Positions 1 through 10,415 of a DNA stretch of 64,000 nucleotides are shown here, one piece after another; within the stretch, counting starts at the first letter, position 1; each line of letters starts with the position of its first letter. The notes under the pieces were generated by a model. It was not told the DNA's origin and made no database searches. It worked only from the letters and a program-made list of their open reading frames with translations. The stretch covers positions 4,145,001 through 4,209,000 of the forward strand of contig NZ_CP069303.1 in assembly GCF_016839145.1 (NCBI RefSeq), in the 5' to 3' direction. Position numbers and translations under genes: made by a program. This DNA is from Shinella sp. PSBB067. Its GTDB lineage: Bacteria > Pseudomonadota > Alphaproteobacteria > Rhizobiales > Rhizobiaceae.

Positions 1-846
1 GCTCGGCCAGCGAAAGGCGGTAGTTCGGGAAGCGGAATTCGAAGCCCGCAGCCTTCAGTTTCGCGTTCGAGACGCGCTTGTTCTCGCCATAGAAAGACCG
101 GGCCATGGGAGAAAGTTCCGCCGTCTCGAAAGGAATGTCGGGCGGGCACGGCAGGCCCATCAGGCGGGCGGCCTCGCCCACCACGTCCTGCGGCGGGCCG
201 GGCTCGTCGTCGGTGATGTTCCAGACGCCGCCAAGATGCCGTTCGGCAAGGAAGAGGGCCGAGCGGCCGATATCCTCGACGCGGATGCGGTTGAACACCT
301 GGTCCTTCTTGATCAGGCGGCGGGCGGTACCTTCCTCCATGTTGCGCAGCGCGTTGCGTCCCGGCCCGTAGATGCCCGCGAGGCGCAGCACGGCCACGGG
401 CACGCCGGAGGCCTTTCCAAGGCCGAGCCAGCAGCCCTCCGCCTCCACCCGCTCGACGGAGCGGGCCGAAACAGGGTTCAGCACCGTTTCCTCGTCCACC
501 CAGCCGCCCTTGTGGTCGCCATAGACCCCGACGGTGGAGAGATAGCCGGCCCATTCGAGCCGCGGCATGAGCGCCGGGATGGCGGGCATCCCGGCGCGGA
601 ACAGCGGGTCGCCGTCCCGGCCGGGTGCGATGGACTGCACGAGATGGGTGGTGCGCGCCATGTCTGCGGCGAGCGCTCCTGAAATGGTGCCGCCGTCATA
701 GACGATCGGTTCGATGCCGCGCCGGCGCAGCGCCCCCGCCTTGTCCTCGGAACGCGTCGTGCCGGAGACCGTCAAACCGGCCTGCCTGAAAACATCGCCG
801 ATGGCCCTGCCGGAAAAGCCGGCGCCGAGGATCAGGAGGTGCTTCG

Positions 847-850
<4 letters not shown>
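1..850 (-). CDS. SDR-family NAD(P)-dependent epimerase (3' end outside window)
   Basis: About 283 codons are present; the C-terminus runs off the left edge. The protein opens with a Rossmann nucleotide-binding motif ([14 protein letters not shown], residues 5-18) and later has [14 protein letters not shown], which looks like the active-site stretch of extended SDR sugar epimerases. The substrate is not evident. The ATG at 848-850 overlaps the queG stop by 4 bases (ATGA type), so translation is probably coupled, and the gene is last in a GST-queG-SDR run. The family call is firm; the reaction is unknown. Confidence 0.8.
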
Positions 851-1989
<1,139 letters not shown>

Positions 1990-1999
1990 GGCGTCATCC

Positions 2000-2692
2000 T
2001 CAGAAGTCGAGGTCCGCGTAATGCGAGACCGGGGTCACGCCGCGCACGCGCTCGGCGAGCAGCGGGCGGAAGGAGGGACGGGATTTCAGCCGCTGGTACC
2101 AGTCCTTGGCCTGCGGCGCGTCCGTCCAGTTGATCTCGCCCATATAATCGAGGACGGAGACGGCGGCGGCGGCGGCAAGGTCGGCATAGCTGAGCCGGTC
2201 GCCGGCAAGATAGGTGCGCGAGCCGGCCAGCCAGGAGAGATACTTCATGTGCTGGCGGATATTGGCGCGCGAATTGCGCAGGATCTTGCTGTCCGGCGGC
2301 CCGCCGCCCTGGTCGGAGGTCATCTGCAGCTTGAAGATGCGCTCGCGCACCAGCGGCCGCGTGACGTCCTGCTCCATCTTCTGCAGGAACCATTCGGTAA
2401 GGCGGCGGATCTCGGCGCGCTGGAACGGATCCTCGGCGAGCAGCCGCCGGTCGCGCTTGAGGACGCCGTGCGTCTCGTCGAGATATTCCGAGATCACGCT
2501 CGCGCCGCAGAGCGCCCGCATGCTGTCGTCGACATAGACGGGCAACGTGCCGGCCGGGTTGAGCGCCAGGAAATCGCGCCGGTTCTCCCAGGGCTGCTCC
2601 TCGGCAAGCTCCGTCTGGAACCCGTATTCCGCGAGAATCAGCCGGACGAAGCGGGAAGCAGAGGACATCGGGTGATGATAGAGTGTGGGCAT
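2000..2692 (-). CDS. glutathione S-transferase family protein
   Basis: A 230-residue GST. The N-terminal thioredoxin-like half begins [17 protein letters not shown], with Ser/Tyr side chains where the family activates glutathione, and has the [10 protein letters not shown] turn holding the cis-proline. The C-terminal half (from about residue 85) is helical, with [16 protein letters not shown] typical of the GST C-domain. I chose the ATG at 2692 over an upstream start because the fold begins there and AAGGCAG precedes it. It heads the GST-queG-SDR run and diverges from uppP. The substrate is unknown. Confidence 0.88.
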   Translation of the reverse strand: MPTLYHHPMSSASRFVRLILAEYGFQTELAEEQPWENRRDFLALNPAGTLPVYVDDSMRALCGASVISEYLDETHGVLKRDRRLLAEDPFQRAEIRRLTEWFLQKMEQDVTRPLVRERIFKLQMTSDQGGGPPDSKILRNSRANIRQHMKYLSWLAGSRTYLAGDRLSYADLAAAAAVSVLDYMGEINWTDAPQAKDWYQRLKSRPSFRPLLAERVRGVTPVSHYADLDF

Positions 2693-2879
2693 GAACGCTG
2701 CCTTACTGGTCGTGCGGAAGGGGCTGCGCCGTGCCTGCCGCTTCATGCGGAACTGATTTGGTCACGGCCGATTTGACGAACCTATAGAAATTTGGTGGTA
2801 CAAACACAAGCGAATCGGGCGTTTTGCCGTATGCCCGCTTTCGTTTCGTGCTTTTCTTTCCCTCTCCCAAGGAACCCCC

Positions 2880-3686
2880 ATGGCAGACCAGTCCATCGTC
2901 AGCGCCCTCGTCCTCGGCCTCATCGAGGGCCTGACCGAGTTCATCCCGGTGTCCTCCACCGCCCATATCCTGCTGGCCGGGCATTTCCTCGGCTTCAAGT
3001 CGCCGGGCAACACCTTCGCGGTGCTGATCCAGCTCGGCGCCATCCTGGCTATCCTCTCCGTCTATGCGGCCAAGCTGCTGCGCATCGCCTTCGCGCTGCC
3101 GTCGAGCCCGGAGGCGCGCCGCTTCGTCGTCAGCATCCTCGTCGCCTTCCTGCCCGCCGCTGTCATCGGCGCGCTGGCGCACGATTTCATCAAGACGGTG
3201 CTCTTCGAGACGCCGATTCTGATCTGCGTCGTGCTGATCGTCGGCGGCGCCATCCTCTACGCGATCGACCGCATGCCGCTGAAGCCGCGCTATACCGACG
3301 CGATGAAGTATCCGCCCTCGCTCGCCTTCAAGATCGGCCTCTGCCAGTGCCTCGCCATGATCCCCGGCACGTCCCGCTCGGGCGCGACCATCGCCGGCGC
3401 GCTTCTGATGGGCACCGACAAGCGCTCGGCGGCGGAATTCTCGTTCTTTCTCGCCATGCCGACCATGGTCGGCGCCTTCACGCTCGATCTCTACAAGAAC
3501 CGCGACGCGCTGTCGTCCGACGACCTGCTGCTGATCGGCGTCGGCTTTGCCGCCGCCTTCGTGGCCGGCCTCTTCGTCGTGCGCTCGCTGCTCGACTTCG
3601 TCTCGCGCCGCGGCTTCACGCTGTTCGCGATCTGGCGGATCGTCGTCGGCGTGCTGGGCCTTGCGGCGCTTCTGATCTGGGGTTGA
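2880..3686 (+). CDS. uppP: undecaprenyl-diphosphatase UppP (BacA)
   Basis: This integral membrane enzyme removes a phosphate from undecaprenyl diphosphate so the lipid carrier for peptidoglycan and surface polysaccharides can be reused. The 268-residue sequence carries both signature motifs: [14 protein letters not shown] near residues 16-29, with the catalytic Glu/Ser/His set, and [10 protein letters not shown] near 162-171. Several hydrophobic helices span the rest, and loss of this enzyme normally gives bacitracin sensitivity. AAGGAACCCCC precedes the ATG. The gene stands alone on the plus strand and ends in a hairpin. Confidence 0.96.
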   Translation: MADQSIVSALVLGLIEGLTEFIPVSSTAHILLAGHFLGFKSPGNTFAVLIQLGAILAILSVYAAKLLRIAFALPSSPEARRFVVSILVAFLPAAVIGALAHDFIKTVLFETPILICVVLIVGGAILYAIDRMPLKPRYTDAMKYPPSLAFKIGLCQCLAMIPGTSRSGATIAGALLMGTDKRSAAEFSFFLAMPTMVGAFTLDLYKNRDALSSDDLLLIGVGFAAAFVAGLFVVRSLLDFVSRRGFTLFAIWRIVVGVLGLAALLIWG

Positions 3687-3696
3687 AAGACCCGGA

Positions 3697-3721
3697 ACGG
3701 CCGGCCCGCCGGGCTGGCCGT
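3697..3721. terminator. bidirectional hairpin between uppP and the small peptide gene
   Basis: An 11-bp stem with one G-T wobble (ACGGCCGGCCC / GGGCTGGCCGT) and a 3-base loop sits between two converging genes, 10 bases after the uppP stop and 2 bases after the peptide stop. Neither side has a strong T-run, so termination may be imperfect. Confidence 0.45.
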
Positions 3722-3723
3722 GC

Positions 3724-3873
3724 TTACTTGGCCGAAGCGGTCGTGCAGGGATCGACGCCGTAGGCCGGCGAGCAGCCGTGCTTGCTGGCGGAGACCGTCG
3801 AGGGCGCGGCAAAGGACCCGGCCACGATGATCAGAGCCGAAAATCCGAAGAAGATTGCAATTGCCTTGCCCAT
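3724..3873 (-). CDS. 49-residue small exported or membrane peptide
   Basis: A short gene read as MGKAIAIFFGFSALIIVAGS, then a linker and a cysteine-containing tail. Residues 4-23 form one hydrophobic segment that could be a signal peptide (possible cut near AFAAP/TVSA) or an anchor. The remaining ~25 residues hold two cysteines (C34, C43) and one His, which could make a disulfide in the periplasm. A purine-rich GAGAGG lies about 13 bases before the ATG. It stops right beside the hairpin shared with uppP. No function is recognised. Confidence 0.5.
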   Translation of the reverse strand: MGKAIAIFFGFSALIIVAGSFAAPSTVSASKHGCSPAYGVDPCTTASAK

Positions 3874-4069
3874 TTGCGCCGGAAGCCTCTCAAAGTGCTG
3901 AAATGCGCCGCTTCTGTCTCTTCGAATATGACGCGGCGGGGGCGGTGTTTATTCGCAGGTCCCGCGACAATCAATATCGCGACATGCTGAATCGCGCGTA
4001 AATGCCGCAATGCTTTTTTTAACCGCTGCATAAGTGCAACAGCGGGCCCGAAGCGCCTCTGGAAAAACG

Positions 4070-4107
4070 AACCGGCCGCCGCGGAAAGCCTCCCGCGGCG
4101 GCCGGTT
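4070..4107 (-). terminator. intrinsic terminator of the NDUFA9-like gene
   Basis: A perfect 15-bp GC-rich stem (arms 4070-4084 and 4093-4107, 8-base loop) is followed on the minus strand by CGTTTTT. It lies 20 bases after the stop codon at 4127. Confidence 0.85.
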
Positions 4108-4126
4108 CCCTATCCGGAAAAGGCGA

Positions 4127-5107
4127 TCAGGCCGCGCGGTCGATCTTCGTGAACTGGCCCTGCGGGCGGTAGCGCACGAGATAGCTCGGCAGGATCGCCT
4201 CGGCGAGGATCGGCTCGATACCGAGGCCTTCGAGCGTGCGGCCTTCCTTGCGGGCGGCCTCGGAAACCACGTTGTCCGAGCGCAGCAGCGTCACCTGGTC
4301 GGCCGTCAGCGGCGGCTTGACGAAGGGGATGAGCGAGGCGACGGAGCCGATCAGCGAGGCGATGGCGAAGGGCAGCGAGACGAGCGGGTTCTTGCGGTCG
4401 ACGATGCGCAGCATCGTCTCCAGACACTGGCGGAAGGTCAACACCTCCGGCCCGCCGAGCTCATAGATCCGGCCGCGCTCGACCGTGCCGTCCACGCAGC
4501 GCGCGACGGCTTCGGCGACGTCGGCGACATAGACCGGCTGCAGCTTCGTATGGCCGCCGCCGATCAGCGGCAGGGCCGGCGCATAGCGGGCCATGGTGGC
4601 GAACTTGTTGAAGAAGCCGTCTTCCGGGCCGAAGACGATGGACGGCCGCAGGATGACGGCATCCGGGAGGGTCCGCAGCACGGCGGCTTCGCCCCGCCCC
4701 TTGGTGCGGGCATAGGTCGAGGCGGCATTCTCGTCCGCGCCGATGGCCGAGATGTGGGTCAGCTTCGCGCCGACCGCACGGGCGGCTTCCGCCACCGCGC
4801 GCGCGCCGAAATCCTGGACCGCGTCGAAGGTGTTGCGGCCGGCCTCGAAGAGCACGCCGACGCAGTTGATGACATGGTCGGAGCCTTCGACCGCGCGGTC
4901 GACGGACTGGCGGTAGCGCAGGTTCGCCTGGACGAAGGAGATCTGGCCGACGCCGCCGATCGGCTGCAGGAAGCCGGCAAGGTCGGGACGCCGCACGGCG
5001 ACGCGGATGCGGTAGCCGCGCCGCGCCAGCGCGCGCACCACATGACGCCCGACGAAGCCCGAGCCGCCGAAGACGGTGACGAGCGGCGGAAGGTTGGACA
5101 AGGTCAT
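4127..5107 (-). CDS. complex I NDUFA9-family NAD(P)-binding protein
   Basis: A 326-residue atypical SDR related to the 39-kDa NDUFA9 subunit of mitochondrial complex I. The N-terminus has the NAD(P)-binding loop VTVFGGSGFVGRHVV (residues 10-24), followed by the family's ISAIGADENA and RPSIVFGPEDGFFNKFA stretches. In alphaproteobacteria the protein is proposed to help complex I assembly or stability, but a separate reductase role is possible. It is monocistronic, with its own strong terminator, and the nuo genes are not in this window. Confidence 0.85.
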   Translation of the reverse strand: MTLSNLPPLVTVFGGSGFVGRHVVRALARRGYRIRVAVRRPDLAGFLQPIGGVGQISFVQANLRYRQSVDRAVEGSDHVINCVGVLFEAGRNTFDAVQDFGARAVAEAARAVGAKLTHISAIGADENAASTYARTKGRGEAAVLRTLPDAVILRPSIVFGPEDGFFNKFATMARYAPALPLIGGGHTKLQPVYVADVAEAVARCVDGTVERGRIYELGGPEVLTFRQCLETMLRIVDRKNPLVSLPFAIASLIGSVASLIPFVKPPLTADQVTLLRSDNVVSEAARKEGRTLEGLGIEPILAEAILPSYLVRYRPQGQFTKIDRAA

Positions 5108-5226
5108 GAGGCTGCTCCTGAAGGATAGGATAGGTGGGTGAGGCCTACATAGCCGAAACGACCGGCAAGGTGAAGCGCGGCGAAGCGTCTCTCATGCCGG
5201 TTTTGAAAGGGCTGCGGCCTTGCCGG

Positions 5227-5514
5227 TCAAAGACCCTCGACGACCACCATTTCCGCGTCCGCGACTTCCTGGCGGATGGCGGCGGCGATCTGGTATTCCG
5301 GCGAGTTGTAACAGTCGACGGCGGCCTGCAACGAGGGGAACTCGATGATCACGTTGCGGGCGCGCACGCGGCCTTCCAGCTGCGCGAAGGCACCGCCGCG
5401 GGCGATGAAGTTCGCGCCGTATTTCTCGAAGGCGGGCCTGGCGGCGGCCACATAGTCCTTGTAGCGCTCGGGATCGCGCACATCGACCTGTGCAATCCAG
5501 TAACCCTTGGGCAT
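5227..5514 (-). CDS. DUF1330 domain protein
   Basis: A 95-residue protein of the DUF1330 ferredoxin-like (dimeric alpha/beta barrel) family, recognisable from MPKGYWIAQVDVRDPERYKDY at the start and the IIEFPSLQAAVDCYNSPEYQ stretch near residues 56-75. The family has no settled biochemical role. GGGAGA lies 5 bases before the ATG. It stands alone between the NDUFA9-like gene and pyrF, with a RIME-like repeat just upstream. Confidence 0.85.
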   Translation of the reverse strand: MPKGYWIAQVDVRDPERYKDYVAAARPAFEKYGANFIARGGAFAQLEGRVRARNVIIEFPSLQAAVDCYNSPEYQIAAAIRQEVADAEMVVVEGL

Positions 5515-5555
5515 CTCTGTCTCCCATTTTTTCCAGCGTTGCCGTCGGGATTCTC

Positions 5556-5651
5556 ACCCTCATCCGCCTGCCGGCACCTTCCCGCCTGTGGAGAGAAGGG
5601 CAAGATCGCCGGCATCCGTTTCCCTTCCTCCGAAGGGTCGGATGAGGGGGT
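5556..5651. repeat. RIME-like intergenic repeat
   Basis: The element is bounded by inverted ends CCCTCATCCG (5558-5567) and CGGATGAGGG (5639-5648) and contains CTGCCGGCACCTTC. The same building blocks recur at 21250-21462. This matches the Rhizobium-specific intergenic mosaic elements known from this group. Confidence 0.75.
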
Positions 5652-5671
5652 GTCCCGCAACGGTTGTTATT

Positions 5672-6370
5672 TCACGCCGCCAGCGCGCCGTCCATCTCGG
5701 CGAGGATCGCCTTTGCGGCGGCGAGCGGATCGGCGGCCTTGACGATGGGGCGGGCGACGACGAGGTGACTGGAGCCGGCCCTCAGCGCATCGGCCGGTGT
5801 CATCACGCGCTTCTGGTCGCCGGGCTCGGCGCCGGCGGGGCGGATGCCGGGCGTGACGATGGCCATGTCGGCACCGACGATCTTGCGCACGGCGTTCGCC
5901 TCCTCCGCCGAGCAGACCACGCCCCCCATGCCGGCGATGCGCGCCTGTTCGGCGCGGCGCAGCACCAGCGTGTGCGGATCGTATTCATAGCCGGCATCGA
6001 TGACGTCCTTGGCGTCCATGGAGGTCAGCACCGTGACGCCGAGGAGGCAGAGGTCCGAGCCCTTCGCGGCCGAGACGGCGGCGGCCATCGCCTTCGGATA
6101 GGCATGCAGCGTCAGCATCGACATGCCCATCTTGACGATGTTCTCGACGCCCTTGGCCACCGTGTTGTCGATGTCGAGCAGCTTCATGTCGAGAAAGACC
6201 TTCTTGCCGTCCCTGGCAAGGTCGCGGGCGAATTCAAGGCCGCCGGCAAAGACGAGCTGATAGCCGATCTTGTAGAAGAGGGCGGTGCTGCCAAGCGTCC
6301 GGACCACCTTTTCCGCCTCCGCGATGGTCGGGACATCGAGGCCAACGATCAGGCGGTCGCGCGCGGGCAT
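5672..6370 (-). CDS. pyrF: orotidine 5'-phosphate decarboxylase
   Basis: PyrF makes UMP from OMP, the last step of de novo pyrimidine synthesis. The 232-residue TIM barrel has the IVGLDVP strand at residues 8-14 and the catalytic [13 protein letters not shown] stretch (Asp-Lys-Asp charge network) near residues 59-71, then VTPGIRP near the phosphate site. The ATG at 6370 is chosen because GGAAGGAGC, inside the end of the upstream gene, sits ideally for it. It follows the histidine phosphatase gene by 2 bases, so they are cotranscribed. Confidence 0.95.
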   Translation of the reverse strand: MPARDRLIVGLDVPTIAEAEKVVRTLGSTALFYKIGYQLVFAGGLEFARDLARDGKKVFLDMKLLDIDNTVAKGVENIVKMGMSMLTLHAYPKAMAAAVSAAKGSDLCLLGVTVLTSMDAKDVIDAGYEYDPHTLVLRRAEQARIAGMGGVVCSAEEANAVRKIVGADMAIVTPGIRPAGAEPGDQKRVMTPADALRAGSSHLVVARPIVKAADPLAAAKAILAEMDGALAA

Positions 6371-6372
6371 GG

Positions 6373-6954
6373 TCACAGCTCCTTCCAGGATTCCATTGCC
6401 GTCCAGTCGCATGTGACGCTTCGGTCCGCAAGACGGAAAGCGAAAAGATTGCCGCCGCCCGCCGGCTGGTCGCCGTCGCGGCGGATGGGCGTGCCCGCAA
6501 GGTGGCACTTCAGCAGCGTGCCGACGCCGCCATGGCCGACGAAGGCGATGGGAACGGCGGGGTCATGGGCCGCGAGCACCCGCTCGACGGCCGCGACGAT
6601 GCGTGCCTGCGCATCCACCGCCCGCTCCCAGCCGTAAAAGCTGTCCTGCGGATGAGCGAAGAATTCGTTCGCTGCCGCCTCGAAGGCGTCGGGCGGCAGG
6701 AAGCCGGTGGCCGAGCGGTCGTTCTCGCCCATGGCATGGTCGGTCTCGACGGGAAGGCGTCCGGCGGCGAGGATCTCCGCCGTCTCGATCGCCTTGCGCT
6801 CGGTGCTCGCGACGATGCGGCCGATCCGCCCCGCCCACGGCGCGGCGGCCGCCAGCGCGGCACGCTCCCGCCCGCGCCCGGAAAGGCCCCAGTCGGGCAC
6901 CGGCACGGCGGGGTCGATGGCGACCTCGGGGTGGGTGATGTAAAGCGCGAACAC
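6373..6954 (-). CDS. histidine phosphatase family protein
   Basis: A 193-residue member of the phosphoglycerate mutase/histidine phosphatase superfamily. The usual catalytic RHG motif is replaced by ITHPEV at residues 6-11: the nucleophilic His8 is present, but the preceding Arg is Thr7. A later Arg-containing loop ([12 protein letters not shown]), an acidic MGEND and the second histidine motif FVGHGGVG (near 143-150) remain. It may be a phosphatase with altered substrate contacts. It sits 9 bases after pmtA and 2 bases before pyrF. Confidence 0.82.
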   Translation of the reverse strand: MFALYITHPEVAIDPAVPVPDWGLSGRGRERAALAAAAPWAGRIGRIVASTERKAIETAEILAAGRLPVETDHAMGENDRSATGFLPPDAFEAAANEFFAHPQDSFYGWERAVDAQARIVAAVERVLAAHDPAVPIAFVGHGGVGTLLKCHLAGTPIRRDGDQPAGGGNLFAFRLADRSVTCDWTAMESWKEL

Positions 6955-6963
6955 CGCCGCCGC

Positions 6964-7566
6964 TCAGTGCGTGCGGCGGTAGGTCCAGAGCTGCGCCGGC
7001 GGGATGTTGCGCACGACGAAGTCGAGATGGCTGATCTGGTAGCGGTCCGGCATGGCGACGACGGGCGAGAGGGGACCGTAGGAGATCTGCACCACCGGTC
7101 GACCGACGGGCACGCGCGAAAGAAGGTCCTCGATCAGCGCGACGCGCCGGTGCATGGGGAAGTTGAGCAGCGGCACGGCGGAGATGACGCTGTCGAAGGT
7201 CGCATCGCGCAGGTCGCCGAGCGTCCTGTCGAGGTCGAAGGCGTCGCCGTTGATGAAGTTGACGCCCTCGAAGCGCTCGACGAGATGATTGAAGAAGTCC
7301 GTCGAGAATTCCACCGACGTCAGTTTCTCGGGTGCGATGCCGGCCTTGAGGATCGCCTTGGTGATGACGCCGGTGCCCGGGCCGAGCTCTAGGACGGGAA
7401 GGCCGGAGGCGGGATCGACGATGCTCGCCATGCGCCGCGCGGTGACGGAGGATGTCGGGATGATGGCGCCGACCGCCTTGGTGTTGCTCACCCAGCCCTT
7501 GAAGAAGCGGATCTCGTCATCGAATTTCTTGCCGAGCCGTTCCTTCACCTTCACGCGCAACGTCAT
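6964..7566 (-). CDS. pmtA: phosphatidylethanolamine N-methyltransferase PmtA
   Basis: PmtA methylates phosphatidylethanolamine three times with S-adenosylmethionine to give phosphatidylcholine, a major rhizobial membrane lipid needed for host interaction. The 200-residue protein closely resembles the Sinorhizobium-type soluble enzyme: a basic N-terminus (MTLRVKVKERLGKKFDDEIRF), the conserved GAIIPTSSVTARRMAS and the SAM motif LELGPGTGVITKA near residues 59-71. Other family members methylate rRNA bases, but the N-terminal match argues for PmtA. It lies upstream of the histidine phosphatase and pyrF. Confidence 0.85.
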   Translation of the reverse strand: MTLRVKVKERLGKKFDDEIRFFKGWVSNTKAVGAIIPTSSVTARRMASIVDPASGLPVLELGPGTGVITKAILKAGIAPEKLTSVEFSTDFFNHLVERFEGVNFINGDAFDLDRTLGDLRDATFDSVISAVPLLNFPMHRRVALIEDLLSRVPVGRPVVQISYGPLSPVVAMPDRYQISHLDFVVRNIPPAQLWTYRRTH

Positions 7567-7725
7567 GCCGTCCCCCTTTGTGGTCGCCTGAGGCCGGCAG
7601 CGGGCATCGTCCCGTCCGCTTGTTTCGACCTTGGCGAATATGTGACGCGGTTTGCGTCAAAAACAAGTCTGATTGCGCCGCTGCCTGACGAAAACGACGG
7701 GCAGGCGGCGAAACCGCATAGACAA

Positions 7726-7748
7726 AACCCGCCGGCGGCCGGCGGGTT
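7726..7748 (-). terminator. terminator of dnaN
   Basis: AACCCGCC (7726-7733) pairs with GGCGGGTT (7741-7748) around a 7-base loop, and the minus strand continues with TTTTG. It lies about 30 bases beyond the dnaN stop. Confidence 0.7.
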
Positions 7749-7780
7749 CCTGAGCGTCTCCCGGCGCCGTGGAACGACGC

Positions 7781-8899
7781 CTACACGCGCATCGGCATCA
7801 GGACGTAAAGGGCGTCGTCGCCCGCAAGGTCGCGCACCAGCGTCGGCGAACCGGGATCGGCCAGCATGAAGACGGCTTCCGAGCCGGAAAGCTGCGCGGT
7901 GATGTCGAGCAGGTATTTCGCGTTGAAGCCGATTTCGAGCGGGTCGTTGTCGTAGCCGACCGCCAGCTCTTCCGTCGCGCTGCCCGAATCCGGGTTGTTG
8001 ACCGTCAGCGTGAGCTGGCCGTCGGTCAGCGCCAGCTTCACGGCGCGGCCGCGCTCGGAGGAAATGGTGGAAACGCGGTCGACGGCCTGCGCGAAGGACT
8101 GGCAGTCGATCTTCAGTTCCTTGTCGTTGTTGGTCGGGATCACGCGCTGGTAATCCGGGAACGTGCCGTCGATCAGCTTGGAGGTCAGCACGATCGAGCC
8201 GATGGTGAAGCGGATCTTGGCATCCGAGACTTCGACGGTGACGGTGAGCTCCGGATTGTCGACCAGCTTCTGGAGTTCGCCGACCGTCTTGCGCGGGATG
8301 ATGATGCCCGGCATGCCCTCGGAGCCCGAAGGGGCATCCACGTCGGCGCGTGCGAGGCGATGGCCGTCGGTGGCGACGGCGCGCAGTTTCAGTTCGTCCT
8401 TGCTCTCGATCGTGTGGATGAAGATACCGTTGAGGTAGTAGCGGGTCTCTTCCGTCGAGATCGCGAACTGGGTGCGATCGATCAGCATCTTGAGGTCGGT
8501 CGCCTTGAGGCGGAACGTGTGCGAAAAGCTGCCGGCGGTGAGGTCCGGGAAGTCGGACTGCGGCAGGCATTGCAGCGAGAATTTCGAGCGGCCCGAGGCG
8601 ACCGTCATCGATGCGCCGTCGGCGCTGGTGGCCAGCAGCACTTCCGAACCGTCGGGCAGCTTGCGCACGATGTCGTAGAGCAGATGGGCCGGAACGGTCG
8701 TCGCGCCGGCCTGCTCGACCTGCGCGGGCGTCGCCTCGGTGATCTCGAGGTCGAGGTCGGTCGCCTTCATGTCGAGGCTCGCGCCGTCGGCGCGCAGGAG
8801 CACGTTCGAGAGGATCGGGATCGTGTTGCGCCGTTCGACCACGCGATGGACGTGGTTCAGCGACTTCAGAAGGTTGGACCGCTCGAGAGTAATGCGCAT
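7781..8899 (-). CDS. dnaN: DNA polymerase III subunit beta (sliding clamp)
   Basis: DnaN forms the ring that tethers DNA polymerase III to the template and recruits repair enzymes. The 372-residue protein has the standard start MRITLERSNLLKSLNHVHRVVERRNTIP-type region and the C-terminal YVLMPMRV, part of the peptide-binding cleft. Three clamp domains of about 120 residues account for the full length. As in other rhizobia dnaN is not beside dnaA, which is about 25 kb away. It has its own terminator and diverges from rsmI. Confidence 0.97.
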   Translation of the reverse strand: MRITLERSNLLKSLNHVHRVVERRNTIPILSNVLLRADGASLDMKATDLDLEITEATPAQVEQAGATTVPAHLLYDIVRKLPDGSEVLLATSADGASMTVASGRSKFSLQCLPQSDFPDLTAGSFSHTFRLKATDLKMLIDRTQFAISTEETRYYLNGIFIHTIESKDELKLRAVATDGHRLARADVDAPSGSEGMPGIIIPRKTVGELQKLVDNPELTVTVEVSDAKIRFTIGSIVLTSKLIDGTFPDYQRVIPTNNDKELKIDCQSFAQAVDRVSTISSERGRAVKLALTDGQLTLTVNNPDSGSATEELAVGYDNDPLEIGFNAKYLLDITAQLSGSEAVFMLADPGSPTLVRDLAGDDALYVLMPMRV

Positions 8900-9130
8900 G
8901 AACTGTACCGCTTTCGACCGCTAGCACGCCGGAGCCCGGCGCGGCATTGCCTTGAAGGTCCGGCGGATGCCGGAAGATGTGGAGGGGCAAAATGGCAGAA
9001 GTTCCAGCAGGATTGCAAGTGCTAACGGTACGGGATGCGCGATAGTCAACCGCCGGACCTTGCGGGGGCATCCGCGCTCGCCCATAAGGGGAGAAAAGCG
9101 CGGGCATGCGCGGCTGAAAAGGGACTGACG

Positions 9131-10057
9131 ATGCGGGACGAGACTGCGGCAGGCAGGGCAGGGGACGGCGCGAAAAGCTTCCGCCTCCACAATGCCGTGA
9201 TCCCCGCCCGCCCGCTGGAGCCGGCGCTCTATCTCGTCGCCACGCCCATCGGCAACCTCTCCGACATCACGCTGCGGGCGCTGGAAACGCTGGCCGGCGC
9301 CGACGTGCTCGCCTGCGAGGACACCCGCGTCACCCGCGTGCTGCTCGACCGCTACGGTATCGTGAACCGGCCCTATGCCTATCACGAGCACAATGCGGAC
9401 GAGGCCGGTCCGCGCCTCATTGCCGCCCTCGAAGCCGGAAAATCGGTCGCCCTCGTCTCCGATGCCGGCACGCCGCTCGTTTCCGACCCCGGCTATCGCC
9501 TAGCCCTGCTCGCCATCGCCGCCGGCCACCGCGTCGTGCCCATCCCCGGCGCCTCGGCCCCGCTCGCCGCCCTCGTCGGCTCGGGCCTGCCGAACGATGC
9601 CTTCCTCTTTGCCGGCTTCCTGCCGTCGAAGGACAAGGCCCGCCGCGACCGTCTCGCGGAACTCGCCGGCGTTTCGGCGACGCTCCTCTTCTTTGAATCG
9701 CCGCACCGCATCGCCGCGACGCTCGCCGCCGCCGCCGACGTGCTGGGCGAGGGACGCGCGGCCTGCGTCTGCCGGGAACTGACGAAGACCTTCGAGGAAT
9801 TCCGCCGCGGCACGCTCGGCGAGCTCGCGGCCCATTACGGCGACGGGGCGACGGTGAAGGGCGAGATCGTCTTCGTCATCGGCCCGCCCGGCGCGGCGGC
9901 CGCGCCCGAGGCGGAGGACGTCGACCGGTTGCTGGCGATGCTCGCGAAGGACATGTCGACCGGCAAGGCGGCGACCGAGGCGGCGCGCCAGACGGGCCTG
10001 CCGCGCAAGGACCTCTACCAGCGCCTCCTCGCCCTGAAGGATGCCGATGAAGAATAG
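9131..10057 (+). CDS. rsmI: 16S rRNA (cytidine(1402)-2'-O)-methyltransferase RsmI
   Basis: RsmI 2'-O-methylates C1402 in the 16S rRNA decoding centre. The 308-residue tetrapyrrole-methylase-type protein has [20 protein letters not shown] near residue 33, [12 protein letters not shown] near 114, the SAM loop [18 protein letters not shown], and [10 protein letters not shown] near 181. The frame is open further upstream, but the ATG at 9131 has AAGGGAC at the right distance. It overlaps yraN by 11 bases. Confidence 0.94.
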   Translation: MRDETAAGRAGDGAKSFRLHNAVIPARPLEPALYLVATPIGNLSDITLRALETLAGADVLACEDTRVTRVLLDRYGIVNRPYAYHEHNADEAGPRLIAALEAGKSVALVSDAGTPLVSDPGYRLALLAIAAGHRVVPIPGASAPLAALVGSGLPNDAFLFAGFLPSKDKARRDRLAELAGVSATLLFFESPHRIAATLAAAADVLGEGRAACVCRELTKTFEEFRRGTLGELAAHYGDGATVKGEIVFVIGPPGAAAAPEAEDVDRLLAMLAKDMSTGKAATEAARQTGLPRKDLYQRLLALKDADEE

Positions 10058-10415
10058 GCCGGCGGATGCCAACCGGCTGAAAGCCTTCCGCCGGGGCCAT
10101 GTCTCCGAGTATCTCGCCGCGCTCTACCTCCTTGCCAAGGGTTACCGCATCCGCGCCATCCGCTATCGCACGAAACTGGGCGAAATCGACATCATCGCCC
10201 GGCGCGGCGATCTCGTCATCTGCGTCGAGGTGAAGGCCCGCCGCGATGTCGACAGCGCCGTCTTCGCCGTCACCGGAACGGCGCAGCAGCGCATCCGCGC
10301 GGCCAGCGGGATCTGGCTCTCCCGCCAGCCGGACGCCCATCGTCTTTCCTTGCGGTATGATATCGTCGCGGTCCTGCCCTGGCGGCTTCCGAAGCATCTT
10401 GCGGATGCGTTCTGA
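10047..10415 (+). CDS. YraN family protein (UPF0102, nuclease-like)
   Basis: A 122-residue protein with a restriction-endonuclease-like fold. The motif [22 protein letters not shown] (residues about 44-65, described here by its key residues E, D and E-x-K) carries the acidic and lysine positions of PD-(D/E)xK nucleases. Its cellular role is not settled. An ATG six bases upstream (10041) is possible, but GAAGG fits the 10047 start better. It overlaps the end of rsmI; in related genomes gshB follows directly, whereas here an Ntn-hydrolase gene comes between. Confidence 0.88.
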   Translation: MKNRPADANRLKAFRRGHVSEYLAALYLLAKGYRIRAIRYRTKLGEIDIIARRGDLVICVEVKARRDVDSAVFAVTGTAQQRIRAASGIWLSRQPDAHRLSLRYDIVAVLPWRLPKHLADAF

